From NCBI GenBank assembly GCA_019635585.1, contig JAHBZE010000002.1:1076007-1140006 (forward strand): a DNA stretch of 64,000 nucleotides, written 5' to 3'. The first letter of the stretch is position 1; each line of letters begins with the position of its first letter. The notes below the pieces were generated by a model. That model worked only from the letters and a program-made list of their open reading frames with translations. It was not told the origin of the DNA and ran no database searches. The translations under genes and the position numbers were made by a program. This document shows positions 41,208-48,578 of this stretch, in pieces. This DNA is from Xanthobacteraceae bacterium. Lineage in GTDB: Bacteria; Pseudomonadota; Alphaproteobacteria; Rhizobiales; Xanthobacteraceae.

Positions 41208-42062
41208 ATGCATCTGCGCGCGCTAGGTTCCCTGCTCCTTTCGTTGGCGCTTGCCGCTTTCGCGGCCGATCCCGCTTCGGCTGCGTCCTCAGACACGGTT
41301 GCGGCCGGCGAAGCGAAAGTACGCCTGCTCGCTTCCGGACTAAGCGATACAAATTCCGCGCCAGTTTTCATGGGCGGCGTCGAAATCACGCTTACGCCGG
41401 GCTGGAAGACCTATTGGCGCTATCCCGGCGACGCCGGCATCCCGCCGCGATTCGATTGGAGCGGTTCTGAAAATCTCGCAAATGTGGAGGTGCTCTATCC
41501 GACGCCGAAGCGGATCATGGACGGCAGCGGCGCGACTTCGATCGGCTACGAGACGCGCGTAATTTTTCCGTTGCGGATTCGCGCCAAAGACCCCGCGAGG
41601 CCCGTCACACTAAAGCTGAAGCTCGATTTCGCGACCTGCGAAAAGCTCTGCATCCCCGCCGATGCTAACCTCTCGCTTTCTTTTGCCGCGAAAGACGGGG
41701 CCGAGCCTGCGCTGGCCGGCGCCGAGAAGAACGTTCCGGAAAAGCAAGACAAGTCGAAGCCGCGTTCGCTCGCCGTGCTCTCCGCCAAGGTGGAGCGTGG
41801 CACAAAAGCCGACGGTAGCGACAGCCGCATTCTCGTCAATGTACTCGCCCGCACGGTGGGCAAGCTCGATATGTTCGCGGAAGGCCCGAATGAGGAATGG
41901 ACCTTCGCACTTCCCGAACTTGTGTCGAACGAAGCGGGCCACGCCGTTTTTGCGATCCCGCTCGACGGCTCGCGTCTGGGCAACGCCGAAGTCCCGCCGA
42001 AGCTGCGGCTGACTCTCGTTGCAGGCGAGCAAGCGATCGAGAGCGAAATCCCCCTCGACTAA
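41208..42062 (+). CDS. Secreted DsbD-alpha/ScsB N-terminal-domain-like protein
   Basis: The product is 284 residues from MHLRALGSLLLSLALAAFAADPASA (Sec signal). The rest matches the stand-alone periplasmic domain of the DsbD/ScsB type: GVEITLTPGWKTYWRYPGDAG, YPTPKRI, GYETRVIFPLRI and the redox pair CEKLCIP (CxxxC). No transmembrane DsbD core follows, so it must exchange electrons with a partner encoded elsewhere. A peroxiredoxin follows at 69 bases. Confidence 0.82.
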   Translation: MHLRALGSLLLSLALAAFAADPASAASSDTVAAGEAKVRLLASGLSDTNSAPVFMGGVEITLTPGWKTYWRYPGDAGIPPRFDWSGSENLANVEVLYPTPKRIMDGSGATSIGYETRVIFPLRIRAKDPARPVTLKLKLDFATCEKLCIPADANLSLSFAAKDGAEPALAGAEKNVPEKQDKSKPRSLAVLSAKVERGTKADGSDSRILVNVLARTVGKLDMFAEGPNEEWTFALPELVSNEAGHAVFAIPLDGSRLGNAEVPPKLRLTLVAGEQAIESEIPLD

Positions 42063-42131
42063 TGTCGCGCGCCGACTAGGATGCCGCCCGCGCCTGACAA
42101 GGCGGGCAGCATTTTGAAAGGCAATCGCAGT

Positions 42132-42614
42132 ATGACGATAAAGGTGGGCGACAAACTTCCCGAGGCGACGTTCCAAGTCATGACCCCGGACGGCATCAAG
42201 CCGAAGACGGGCGCGGAAATTTTCGCGGGCCGGAAAGTCGTCCTGTTCGGCGTACCGGGCGCTTTCACTCCGACCTGCTCGCGCAATCACCTGCCGGGCT
42301 TCATTACAAAGGCCGACGAATTCTTCGCCAAAGGCGTTGACGCGATTTACGTGACCGCCGTCAACGACGTGCATGTGATGGGCGCGTGGGCGAAGGCAAA
42401 CCCCGGCAAGGTCGAATTTCTCTCCGACGGCAACGGCGCTTTCGTGAAATCGGTGGGCCTCGACTATGACGGCACCGAGCGGCTGATGGGTCCGGTTCGC
42501 TCGCGCCGCTACGCGCTTTATGCCGAGGACGGCGTCGTAAAAGTATTGAACATCGAGGAAGTGACCTCAAAGGCCGAAGTCTCTGGAGCCGAAAATCTGC
42601 TGAAGTCGATTTAG
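42132..42614 (+). CDS. Peroxiredoxin, Prx5/AhpE-like
   Basis: Reduces peroxides via a cysteine thiol. It has 160 residues from MTIKVGDKLPEATFQ. The peroxidatic Cys49 lies in PGAFTPTCSRNHLPGF with the conserved Pro/Thr, and the late GPVRSRRYALYAEDG arginine is present. It is glutaredoxin-dependent in related families. The DsbD-alpha-like neighbour suggests a redox theme. Confidence 0.93.
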   Translation: MTIKVGDKLPEATFQVMTPDGIKPKTGAEIFAGRKVVLFGVPGAFTPTCSRNHLPGFITKADEFFAKGVDAIYVTAVNDVHVMGAWAKANPGKVEFLSDGNGAFVKSVGLDYDGTERLMGPVRSRRYALYAEDGVVKVLNIEEVTSKAEVSGAENLLKSI

Positions 42615-42661
42615 ATTTGAGCGAAATGCTGCGGGGCGAGCGCGGGCAGAAAGTAAGCGCT

Positions 42662-42868
42662 CTAGGCGATAATGTCCGGGAAAAGCTGATCCTCGATCGC
42701 GCCCATGCGGTCGCGGAGTTGCAGCTTTCTTTTCTTGAGCCGCTGCACCTGAATCCGGTCGTGGCCGGAGGTGTTCAGTAGCGCCTCGATTGCCGAATCG
42801 AGATCGCGATGCTCCTGTTTCAGCCGCTCTAGTTCCAGATGGAGTTCGCGTTCTTCTTCCCGCGTCAT
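42662..42868 (-). CDS. DUF465 (YdcH-like) small coiled-coil protein, 68 aa
   Basis: The product is 68 residues from MTREEERELHLELERLK, with the DUF465 ending VQRLKKRKLQLRDRMGAIEDQLFPDIIA. The frame continues upstream to 42910, but the family core starts here. The function is unknown. A second DUF465 gene lies 214 bases away in the opposite direction. Confidence 0.85.
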   Translation of the reverse strand: MTREEERELHLELERLKQEHRDLDSAIEALLNTSGHDRIQVQRLKKRKLQLRDRMGAIEDQLFPDIIA

Positions 42869-43081
42869 TGCTTCGCCGCATTCCGGAGCGCCTGCCCCGC
42901 CTTTACGCAAGTATTGCGCTGCGGTGGAACCCGGGCAAGCGCCGGAAATTCCGCGTCTTTTCCAGCGCGGTCAGCGGACGGTGGATGGAGCCGTCGCTTC
43001 GCGCGGGTTTCAATCGACAGCGGACGAAGATGGTGGCAGGATTCTTCATCTCGAACTGCAAACAGGGAGAGACCACAGCCC

Positions 43082-43258
43082 ATGTCGATTCAATCGCATT
43101 TGACCGAACTTGAGCGCAAGCATCAGGCGTTGGAGCGTGAGATTGAAGCCGAGCGAATACACCCCAGTAGCGACAGTCTGAAGCTTGCGGAATTGAAGCG
43201 GCGCAAACTTTCGCTGAAAGACGAGATCGTGAGACTGCGCGAAGAAACGATCCACTAG
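43082..43258 (+). CDS. DUF465 (YdcH-like) small protein, 58 aa
   Basis: MSIQSHLTELERKHQALEREI is followed by the typical LAELKRRKLSLKDEIVRLREE ending. It has 58 residues, almost all helix. It is divergent from the DUF465 gene at 42662-42868. A good terminator follows. Confidence 0.88.
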   Translation: MSIQSHLTELERKHQALEREIEAERIHPSSDSLKLAELKRRKLSLKDEIVRLREETIH

Positions 43259-43283
43259 CACGATCGACAGAGAGTTGTTTCAG

Positions 43284-43312
43284 CCGCCGGCATGTCGCCG
43301 GCGGTTTTGTTT
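43284..43312 (+). terminator. Terminator after the 58-residue DUF465 gene
   Basis: The hairpin CCGCCGGC / GCCGGCGG with loop ATGTC is followed by TTTTGTTTTG, 25 bases past the stop. Confidence 0.9.
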
Positions 43313-43361
43313 TGCGCGGTGTTTCAAGGCTCGGCCGCAGCGTTCACCTTGATAGTTATGG

Positions 43362-43376
43362 TTAAACCCAGGTTAA
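43362..43376 (+). promoter_or_regulatory. Perfect CtrA box upstream of the His/Lys-rich protein gene
   Basis: TTAA-ACCCAGG-TTAA fits TTAA-N7-TTAA exactly. It lies about 210 bases before the gene at 43586 in an otherwise gene-free stretch (43313-43585). GCTAAT (43399-43404) is a possible -10. Confidence 0.5.
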
Positions 43377-43403
43377 AAACAATTTGAGGCAAGCTTTCGC
43401 TAA

Positions 43404-43444
43404 TTACGCAGCATCGTTGAGTTGTTAGTTGCGTTGCTGCGTAA
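43404..43444 (+). repeat. Inverted repeat in the leader of the His/Lys-rich protein gene
   Basis: Perfect 10-base arms TTACGCAGCA (43404-43413) and TGCTGCGTAA (43435-43444) surround 21 bases. It lies just after the CtrA box, at the likely 5' end of the transcript, and could be an RNA hairpin or an operator. Confidence 0.5.
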
Positions 43445-43585
43445 ACGACAAAACGCGAGCTCGATCGCGATTTGGAAATTCCCGGCGGCCGGAAGTGCCG
43501 TCCAGCCTCTCAACTGCCGCTCATCGTTCATGGGGAAGTCGTTGCGACCGCTCGCGGACGCGACACAACGAAGAGAGGCGTTCAA

Positions 43586-43996
43586 ATGAAGAAGTTTATT
43601 ATTGCAGCGCTTGCTGCAATCGCGTTGATGAATTTTCCGACTGCTGCTTCGGCGCGCGTTGCGTCGCCGCTCGTCGGCAACTTCTCGCCGCGCCAGGAAG
43701 TGAATTTCGGCTATTTCCACAAGCCGCACTTCAAATTTCACAAGATCCATAAATTTCACAAGTTTCATAAGTTTCCGAAGCATGTGAAACATAAGGTCGG
43801 CACGCCCGGTCATAGCCACAGCGCCTGGGGCGGCTACGTCGCCGGCGCCACGATCTGCATGGTCGCATGGCCGATGATCAACGCGGCGATGGGCAATCCC
43901 GAACCGACTTCGGAAGAGATGGTGCAGCATGTCGCGGGATGCTGGTTCCCGCCGCTTGCGATCATCAACTTCCTGCAGGACCAGGGCGCCTTCTGA
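43586..43996 (+). CDS. Secreted His/Lys/Phe-repeat protein
   Basis: A 136-residue protein with a Sec signal (MKKFIIAALAAIALMNFPTAASA). Residues about 42-72 are a run of FHK/HKF units (FHKIHKFHKFHKFPK), with about ten histidines. A hydrophobic segment (GGYVAGATICMVAWPMINAAM) and two cysteines follow. It could bind metal ions or polyanions and sit at the membrane. I recognise no named family. AGAGAGG precedes the ATG, and a bidirectional terminator follows. Confidence 0.82.
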   Translation: MKKFIIAALAAIALMNFPTAASARVASPLVGNFSPRQEVNFGYFHKPHFKFHKIHKFHKFHKFPKHVKHKVGTPGHSHSAWGGYVAGATICMVAWPMINAAMGNPEPTSEEMVQHVAGCWFPPLAIINFLQDQGAF

Positions 43997-44011
43997 GCCG
44001 GCGGCTGTTAG

Positions 44012-44052
44012 AAAAATAAAACCCGGCGTGATCGCTCACGCCGGGTTTTTCT
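44012..44052 (+). terminator. Bidirectional terminator between the His/Lys gene and cspA
   Basis: The stem ACCCGGCGTGA / TCACGCCGGGT (44021-44046) with loop TCGC is followed by TTTTTC on the plus strand and by TTTATTTTTC on the minus strand, serving both converging genes. Confidence 0.92.
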
Positions 44053-44072
44053 TGTTGGCTTGGAAGCGGGTC

Positions 44073-44276
44073 TTACATCGCTTTCAGGTTGGCCGCCGCG
44101 GCCTTGCCGCGCTCGGTCGCGACTTCGAACGAAAGCTTCTGGCCTTCGTTCAGCGTCTGCATGCCCGCGCGCTGCACGGCGGAGATGTGCACGAACACGT
44201 CCTTGCCGCCGTCATCCGGCTGGATGAAACCAAAACCCTTCTGCGTATTGAACCACTTCACGGTACCAGTCGCCAT
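44073..44276 (-). CDS. cspA: Cold-shock protein, CspA family
   Basis: A 67-residue single cold-shock domain with RNP1 [10 protein letters not shown] and RNP2 VFVHISAV. It binds single-stranded nucleic acid and melts mRNA structure. AAGGAGG is well placed before the ATG. The 432 bases upstream (44277-44708) contain no credible gene. They include GC-rich sequence near the start, where a long cold-responsive leader is possible, and a weak hairpin-plus-T tract near 44546-44575. Confidence 0.95.
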   Translation of the reverse strand: MATGTVKWFNTQKGFGFIQPDDGGKDVFVHISAVQRAGMQTLNEGQKLSFEVATERGKAAAANLKAM

Positions 44277-44708
44277 TCAAGGCCTCCTTGAAACGCACGT
44301 CCTAGTGCGGTCGCCATCGGCGCCCCCGACCATCGTGGGCACCAAGTCAATCCGAGTTTTGGGAATTAGTCTTGCAGTAGCCCCAAAACAGGAGCGTCGT
44401 ATCAAGGCCAGCCAAACCCAGTTGCGGGCCGGAAGTGACTCGATATTTACGGCAAGGTCAAGGCGCAGCGAACCCCCAAAGGCACTCAAGCTTACTCTCT
44501 CGGATTTGCTTCAAATCGCGAGCAGGATGTTTCGTTCCCGTTCGGAAAAAATAATTTCAGACCGCCCTGCGGCCCAACATTTCCAAGGGAAATTTATGGC
44601 AGCGTAGCTGGCATAATGACCGGCCGCATTGTTACGGAGGTAACTAAAGGCGACGAACGAAAAATAGGCAGGGATCCTGTTCCTGAACAACCGCACGACG
44701 TCCGGTGG

Positions 44709-45122
44709 CTAAACCTCACCGTTGATCTTCCGCTGCACCCGCTTGTCGAAGCGCTCGACGTTTACGACTACGCGCTCGTGCGTACCGCCGCCGATCGGCT
44801 CCCTCTCGTCCTCGGCGCTCACGTCGAAATAGATATTGCGTCCTTCGACCTTGGTGACCGTCGCGCTCGCCTTGATCTTCATACCGACTGGCGTTGCCGC
44901 GATGTGCTTCACGTTCAAGAGTGTGCCGAGGCTTTGATGGCCGGGAGGAAGCAGATGCTCCGCCGCTTTCAGCGCCGCCGCCTCGATCAAATTGATCATC
45001 ACCGGTGTCGCCAGCACGCGGATTTTCCCGGAGCCGACGCGCGGCGCGGTGTGTTCTTCGCCGACAGTGAGTTCGGCGGTCCCGGTCATGCCGGCTTTGA
45101 TCGCGGAGGTGGTATCGGTCAT
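44709..45122 (-). CDS. FlK-like hot-dog thioesterase
   Basis: The product is 137 residues from MTDTTSAIKAGMTGTAELTVGEEHTAPRVGSG. LATPVMINLIEAAALKAAEHLLPPGHQSLGT and NVKHIAATPVGMKI match the fluoroacetyl-CoA thioesterase-like (FlK) family of acyl-CoA thioesterases. A start at 45146 would add eight residues. It lies downstream of a FAD dehydrogenase gene on the same strand across a palindromic repeat. The physiological substrate is unknown. Confidence 0.85.
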   Translation of the reverse strand: MTDTTSAIKAGMTGTAELTVGEEHTAPRVGSGKIRVLATPVMINLIEAAALKAAEHLLPPGHQSLGTLLNVKHIAATPVGMKIKASATVTKVEGRNIYFDVSAEDEREPIGGGTHERVVVNVERFDKRVQRKINGEV

Positions 45123-45202
45123 TGCAATCCGTTTCTCATTTGTCATCGCCGCCCTTGTCGCGGCGATCTCGATTCACGGAGCAATGCTCACCTAAACGAG
45201 AT

Positions 45203-45225
45203 GGCCGGGACAAGCCCGGCCATGA
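45203..45225. repeat. REP-like palindrome (ATGGCCGGG type)
   Basis: Perfect arms ATGGCCGGG / CCCGGCCAT surround ACAAG, with GACA after. This unit, which translates as MAGTSPAM, is a familiar abundant intergenic repeat in Bradyrhizobium-like genomes. It lies 24 bases past the FAD dehydrogenase stop and may serve as its terminator. Confidence 0.7.
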
Positions 45226-45248
45226 CATAGGTTGATTGGCCTTCTCAA

Positions 45249-46895
45249 TCACTTCGCGAGCTTCGCCGCTTCCCGACCCGCGATGCGGCCCGAAAAAATG
45301 CAGCCGCCGAGGAAAGTGCCTTCCAGCGCGCGATAACCATGCACACCGCCGCCCCCGAAACCCGCAACCTCGCCCGCCGCGAATACGTTGCCGAGCGGGT
45401 TCTTGCCGTCCTTCAGCACGCGCGACGACAAATCGGTTTCCAACCCGCCAAGAGTCTTGCGTGTGAGCACCCAGAGCCGCACCGCGATCAGCGGGCCGGC
45501 CGCGGGATCGAGCAATTTGTGCGGCTTCGCGGTGCGGATCAGCTTGTCGCCGATGTAGACGCGCGCCGCGCGGATCGCGGCGATTTGCAGATCCTTGCCG
45601 TATTTGTTGTCGAGCTCGCGGTCGCGCGAAACGACCTCGCGCGAGACCGTGTCGAGATCGACCAGATTCCTCTGCGTGAGCGCGTTCATCTTGGAAACGA
45701 GTTCGGGCAGCGTCGTTGCCGTCACGAAATCCTTTCCGGCATTCACGAACTTCTGCACCGGGGTCAGCGTACCGCGCCCGCGCTTCAACACGCCCATGAT
45801 GCTTTTGCCCGTTAGATCGGGATTCTGTTCTTGCCCGGAAAGCGCAAACTCCTTGCCGATGATGCGCTGGTTCAGGAGAAACCACGAATGATCGTCGCCG
45901 TGCTTGGTAATGTACTCGAGTGCGCCCAGACCGTCGAAGCCGGGAAACAGCGGCACGGGGAAACGCTTTCCCCGCGCGTCGAGCCACAGCGGCGAAGGCC
46001 CCGAAAGAATCCGGATGCCGTGGCGCGACCAGATCGGCGCGTAATTGTCGATGCCTTCCGGGTAATGCCACATGCGGTCGGCATTGATGAGCCGCCCGCC
46101 GGCGCGCTCGACCACGCCCTGCATCAGCCCGTCGACATGATCCGGCACGCCGGAGAGCATCTGTGCGGGCGCCTTGCCCATGTGCGCCGGCCAGTTCTTG
46201 CGAACGAGATCGTGATTGCCGCCGATGCCGCCGGAGGTGACGATGATCGCCTGAGCACTCAACTTGAAATCGCCGACGATCTTGCGCGAGGACTTCGCCG
46301 CGCGCTCGACGTTCGAGGGTTCGAGAATTTCGCCTTCGACACCGTCTTCCACGCCGCCGGAGGCGGTCAGCTTCGTCACGCGATGGCGGAAACAGAAACG
46401 GACGAGACCTTTCTTCTCGGCTTCGCGCAGGCGCAGCACGAACGGCTCGACCAGCGCCGGCCCCGTGCCCCAGGTGATGTGAAAGCGCGGCACCGAATTG
46501 CCGTGGCCGGTTGCAGTGTAACCGCCGCGTTCCGCCCAGCCCGGCACCGGAAACCAGCGCACGCCCTGCGCGTGTAACCACGCGCGTTTTTCGCCGCTCG
46601 CAAAATCGACATAGGCTTCCGCCCATTTTTTAGGCCAGTGGTCATCCTCACGGTCGAACGCCGCCGAACCCTGCCAGTCCTGCCACGCGAGTTCGCGCGA
46701 ATCCTTGATGCCGAGACGGCGTTGCTCAGGACTATCGACCAACATCAACCCGCCGAACGACCAGAATGCCTGACCGCCGAGCGACTGCTCCGGCTCCTGA
46801 TCGAGCAGAATGACTTTCTTGCCGGCATCCGCGACTTCCGCCGCTGCGACCAGCCCCGCCAAACCTCCGCCGACGACGATGACATCCGCGTCCAT
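45249..46895 (-). CDS. FAD-binding dehydrogenase (KstD/fumarate-reductase flavoprotein-like)
   Basis: The product is 548 residues from MDADVIVVGGGLAGLVAAAEVADAG (FAD-binding GxGxxG), with EQSLGGQAFWSFGGLM near residue 45 and the C-terminal FAD motif NVFAAGEVAGFGGGGVHGYRALEGTFLGG. It belongs to the large flavoprotein family that includes 3-ketosteroid dehydrogenases; the substrate is not assignable. GGGAGGAAGAA precedes this ATG, which is why it is preferred over the upstream ATG at 46910. Confidence 0.87.
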   Translation of the reverse strand: MDADVIVVGGGLAGLVAAAEVADAGKKVILLDQEPEQSLGGQAFWSFGGLMLVDSPEQRRLGIKDSRELAWQDWQGSAAFDREDDHWPKKWAEAYVDFASGEKRAWLHAQGVRWFPVPGWAERGGYTATGHGNSVPRFHITWGTGPALVEPFVLRLREAEKKGLVRFCFRHRVTKLTASGGVEDGVEGEILEPSNVERAAKSSRKIVGDFKLSAQAIIVTSGGIGGNHDLVRKNWPAHMGKAPAQMLSGVPDHVDGLMQGVVERAGGRLINADRMWHYPEGIDNYAPIWSRHGIRILSGPSPLWLDARGKRFPVPLFPGFDGLGALEYITKHGDDHSWFLLNQRIIGKEFALSGQEQNPDLTGKSIMGVLKRGRGTLTPVQKFVNAGKDFVTATTLPELVSKMNALTQRNLVDLDTVSREVVSRDRELDNKYGKDLQIAAIRAARVYIGDKLIRTAKPHKLLDPAAGPLIAVRLWVLTRKTLGGLETDLSSRVLKDGKNPLGNVFAAGEVAGFGGGGVHGYRALEGTFLGGCIFSGRIAGREAAKLAK

Positions 46896-47025
46896 TTCTT
46901 CCTCCCGCATTCCCGATATGCGCGTGCTACGTGCGGCTTCGCTTGCCGCTGTTGTTTTGCGTCAGTATAGCCTAGCGAAACTCACCACGACGCGCGACCC
47001 GCGCAGGCTTTCCGTAGCGTCACGC

Positions 47026-47259
47026 ATGCAAAAACTGCCTCCCCGCTTCGCCCATATACTCGTGCCGCTGCTGCTCACCTTCATCGTGACAGCGATGGTA
47101 TCGGCGATTTCCACCATCCTCGCCGTCGGCGTGAACTTTCATGCCGTGCAGATCTGGCCGCGCGCTTGGATGGCCTCCTGGATGGCCGCTTTTCCGGTGG
47201 CGCTTTTTATTCTGCCGTTCGCGCGTTGGGCCGTCGGCTTCGTGGTGCGGCGCGAATAG
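47026..47259 (+). CDS. DUF2798 small membrane protein
   Basis: The product has 77 residues with two membrane helices (FAHILVPLLLTFIVTAMVSAIST and WMASWMAAFPVALFILPFARWAV), the DUF2798 pattern. The function is unknown. It is divergent from the FAD dehydrogenase and converges on the enoyl-CoA hydratase gene 7 bases away. Confidence 0.83.
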   Translation: MQKLPPRFAHILVPLLLTFIVTAMVSAISTILAVGVNFHAVQIWPRAWMASWMAAFPVALFILPFARWAVGFVVRRE

Positions 47260-47266
47260 TCTCGCT

Positions 47267-48022
47267 TCAGTTCTTCTTGAAAGTCCGCGCAACATAGGCG
47301 CGGATATTCGCAGCCGTTTCCTTCGCTTCCCAGACTCTCATGATCTGCTTTGCAAGACGGCCACGGTCATTTGCGAGAATCTGCTTCGCGGTCGCGCGCG
47401 TGTGTAGCTTGTTCACGGCGAAAGCCTCGGGACGGATCGCCGCAAGTGCACGCGCTTTCTCGAGCGCGCGCGGCATTAGCGCGTCTGCGCTTACCGCTTC
47501 ATCGGCGAAGCCATTGAGTAGCGCGCCCTTGGTATCGAATGTCTCACCGCTCGCGGTGAACTTCGGAAAATGCATGGGCGAAGTCGTGGCGCGTAACACT
47601 TCAAACGCAAACGGCGGAAACGGTACGCCGACCAGCAACTCGGTTACGCCCATGCGGCCTGCATCCTTTGCGAGCACACGGCAGTCGGCGCAACACGCTA
47701 GTACGCATCCGCCCGCAATCGCATGGCCGTTGATCGCGGCGACAACCGGTTTCGGAAAGAGGAAAATCTCCTCGTACATCTCGTCGAGCGCCAACACGAG
47801 ATCGCGCAGATATTTCCGTCCGCCTTCGGCGGCGCGCGGCAGATCGACACCAGCGGAGAAGATTTTTCCCTCGCTCGTGATGACGACGGCGCGCGCATCG
47901 GATTTCGAAAGCCGCCGGAATTCCTTTTTCAATGCCTTGCAGAAATCGACATCGAGCGCATTCGCCTTGCCGCGTGCGAGCGTGAGAACGGCGACGCCGT
48001 CTTCATAGCGAAGCTCGAACAC
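47267..48022 (-). CDS. Enoyl-CoA hydratase/isomerase family protein
   Basis: A crotonase-fold protein of 251 residues with a GTG start. KIFSAGVDL (first oxyanion-hole strand) and INGHAIAGGCVLACCADCRV (second oxyanion hole) are clear. The usual catalytic glutamates are not both obvious, so the reaction could differ from hydration. It is the last gene of a three-gene minus-strand unit with a UPF0114 protein and an acyl-CoA synthetase. Confidence 0.87.
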   Translation of the reverse strand: MFELRYEDGVAVLTLARGKANALDVDFCKALKKEFRRLSKSDARAVVITSEGKIFSAGVDLPRAAEGGRKYLRDLVLALDEMYEEIFLFPKPVVAAINGHAIAGGCVLACCADCRVLAKDAGRMGVTELLVGVPFPPFAFEVLRATTSPMHFPKFTASGETFDTKGALLNGFADEAVSADALMPRALEKARALAAIRPEAFAVNKLHTRATAKQILANDRGRLAKQIMRVWEAKETAANIRAYVARTFKKN

Positions 48023-48025
48023 CTA

Positions 48026-48577
48026 TTATTTCTCGCTCTGCTTCTTGTGGTGCTGCATGAACATGAACACCGTGAGCGCGAGAATAACGGCGGCGATGCC
48101 GCCGCCCATCAAAAGCAGATTTTGTGACGCGTCGCCGACGATAGCACGGCCCAGAAAGAAGACGGCCAACACGAGAATTACGACGCCGGAAAGCGTGGTC
48201 TTCAAATCGTCGATGGTCTCGACCTTGACCCATTTCGGCACCGGAATCTCGTCCTGGATGTAGAGCTGGTAGAGCCCGATCGCGACGATGTGCAAGACGG
48301 TAACCAGCAGGAAAGCGTCGATCGCCTCGATCGCGGCCAGCGTCAGCTTCTTGCCGTCGGTCTTCGTCTGCAACAGGAGCTTGACCGCATCATAGACGTC
48401 GTAGAGCGCATGCAGCAGGAGCGCGGTCGCGATCAGGAAGGTCGCGACGATCGCGATCAGCATCGTGCCGCGTGCGAGCAGCACGAAGGTGCCGAGAAAC
48501 GGCCGCTCTTTCAGCGCAAGCCGCCAGTCGACGTCGTTTTGCAGCGGCAGTTTCTGCTTGCTTGCGCGCTTTGCCAT
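48026..48577 (-). CDS. YqhA/UPF0114 family membrane protein
   Basis: The product is 183 residues with four membrane helices (about 32-60, 85-107, 127-147 and 150-172). VETIDDLKTTLSGVVILVLAVFFL is the family hallmark. The function is unknown. It is 1 base from the acyl-CoA synthetase stop and 3 bases before the hydratase start, so all three are one operon. Confidence 0.87.
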   Translation of the reverse strand: MAKRASKQKLPLQNDVDWRLALKERPFLGTFVLLARGTMLIAIVATFLIATALLLHALYDVYDAVKLLLQTKTDGKKLTLAAIEAIDAFLLVTVLHIVAIGLYQLYIQDEIPVPKWVKVETIDDLKTTLSGVVILVLAVFFLGRAIVGDASQNLLLMGGGIAAVILALTVFMFMQHHKKQSEK

Positions 48578-48578
48578 C

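Noticed and set aside
44277-44489. Possible 71-codon gene upstream of cspA
   Set aside because: It has no start signal, no family match and a GADGDRTRTC-like stretch typical of spurious frames over non-coding sequence.
44511-44696. Possible 61-codon gene near 44.6 kb
   Set aside because: Mixed composition, no ribosome site and no recognisable fold; left as non-coding.
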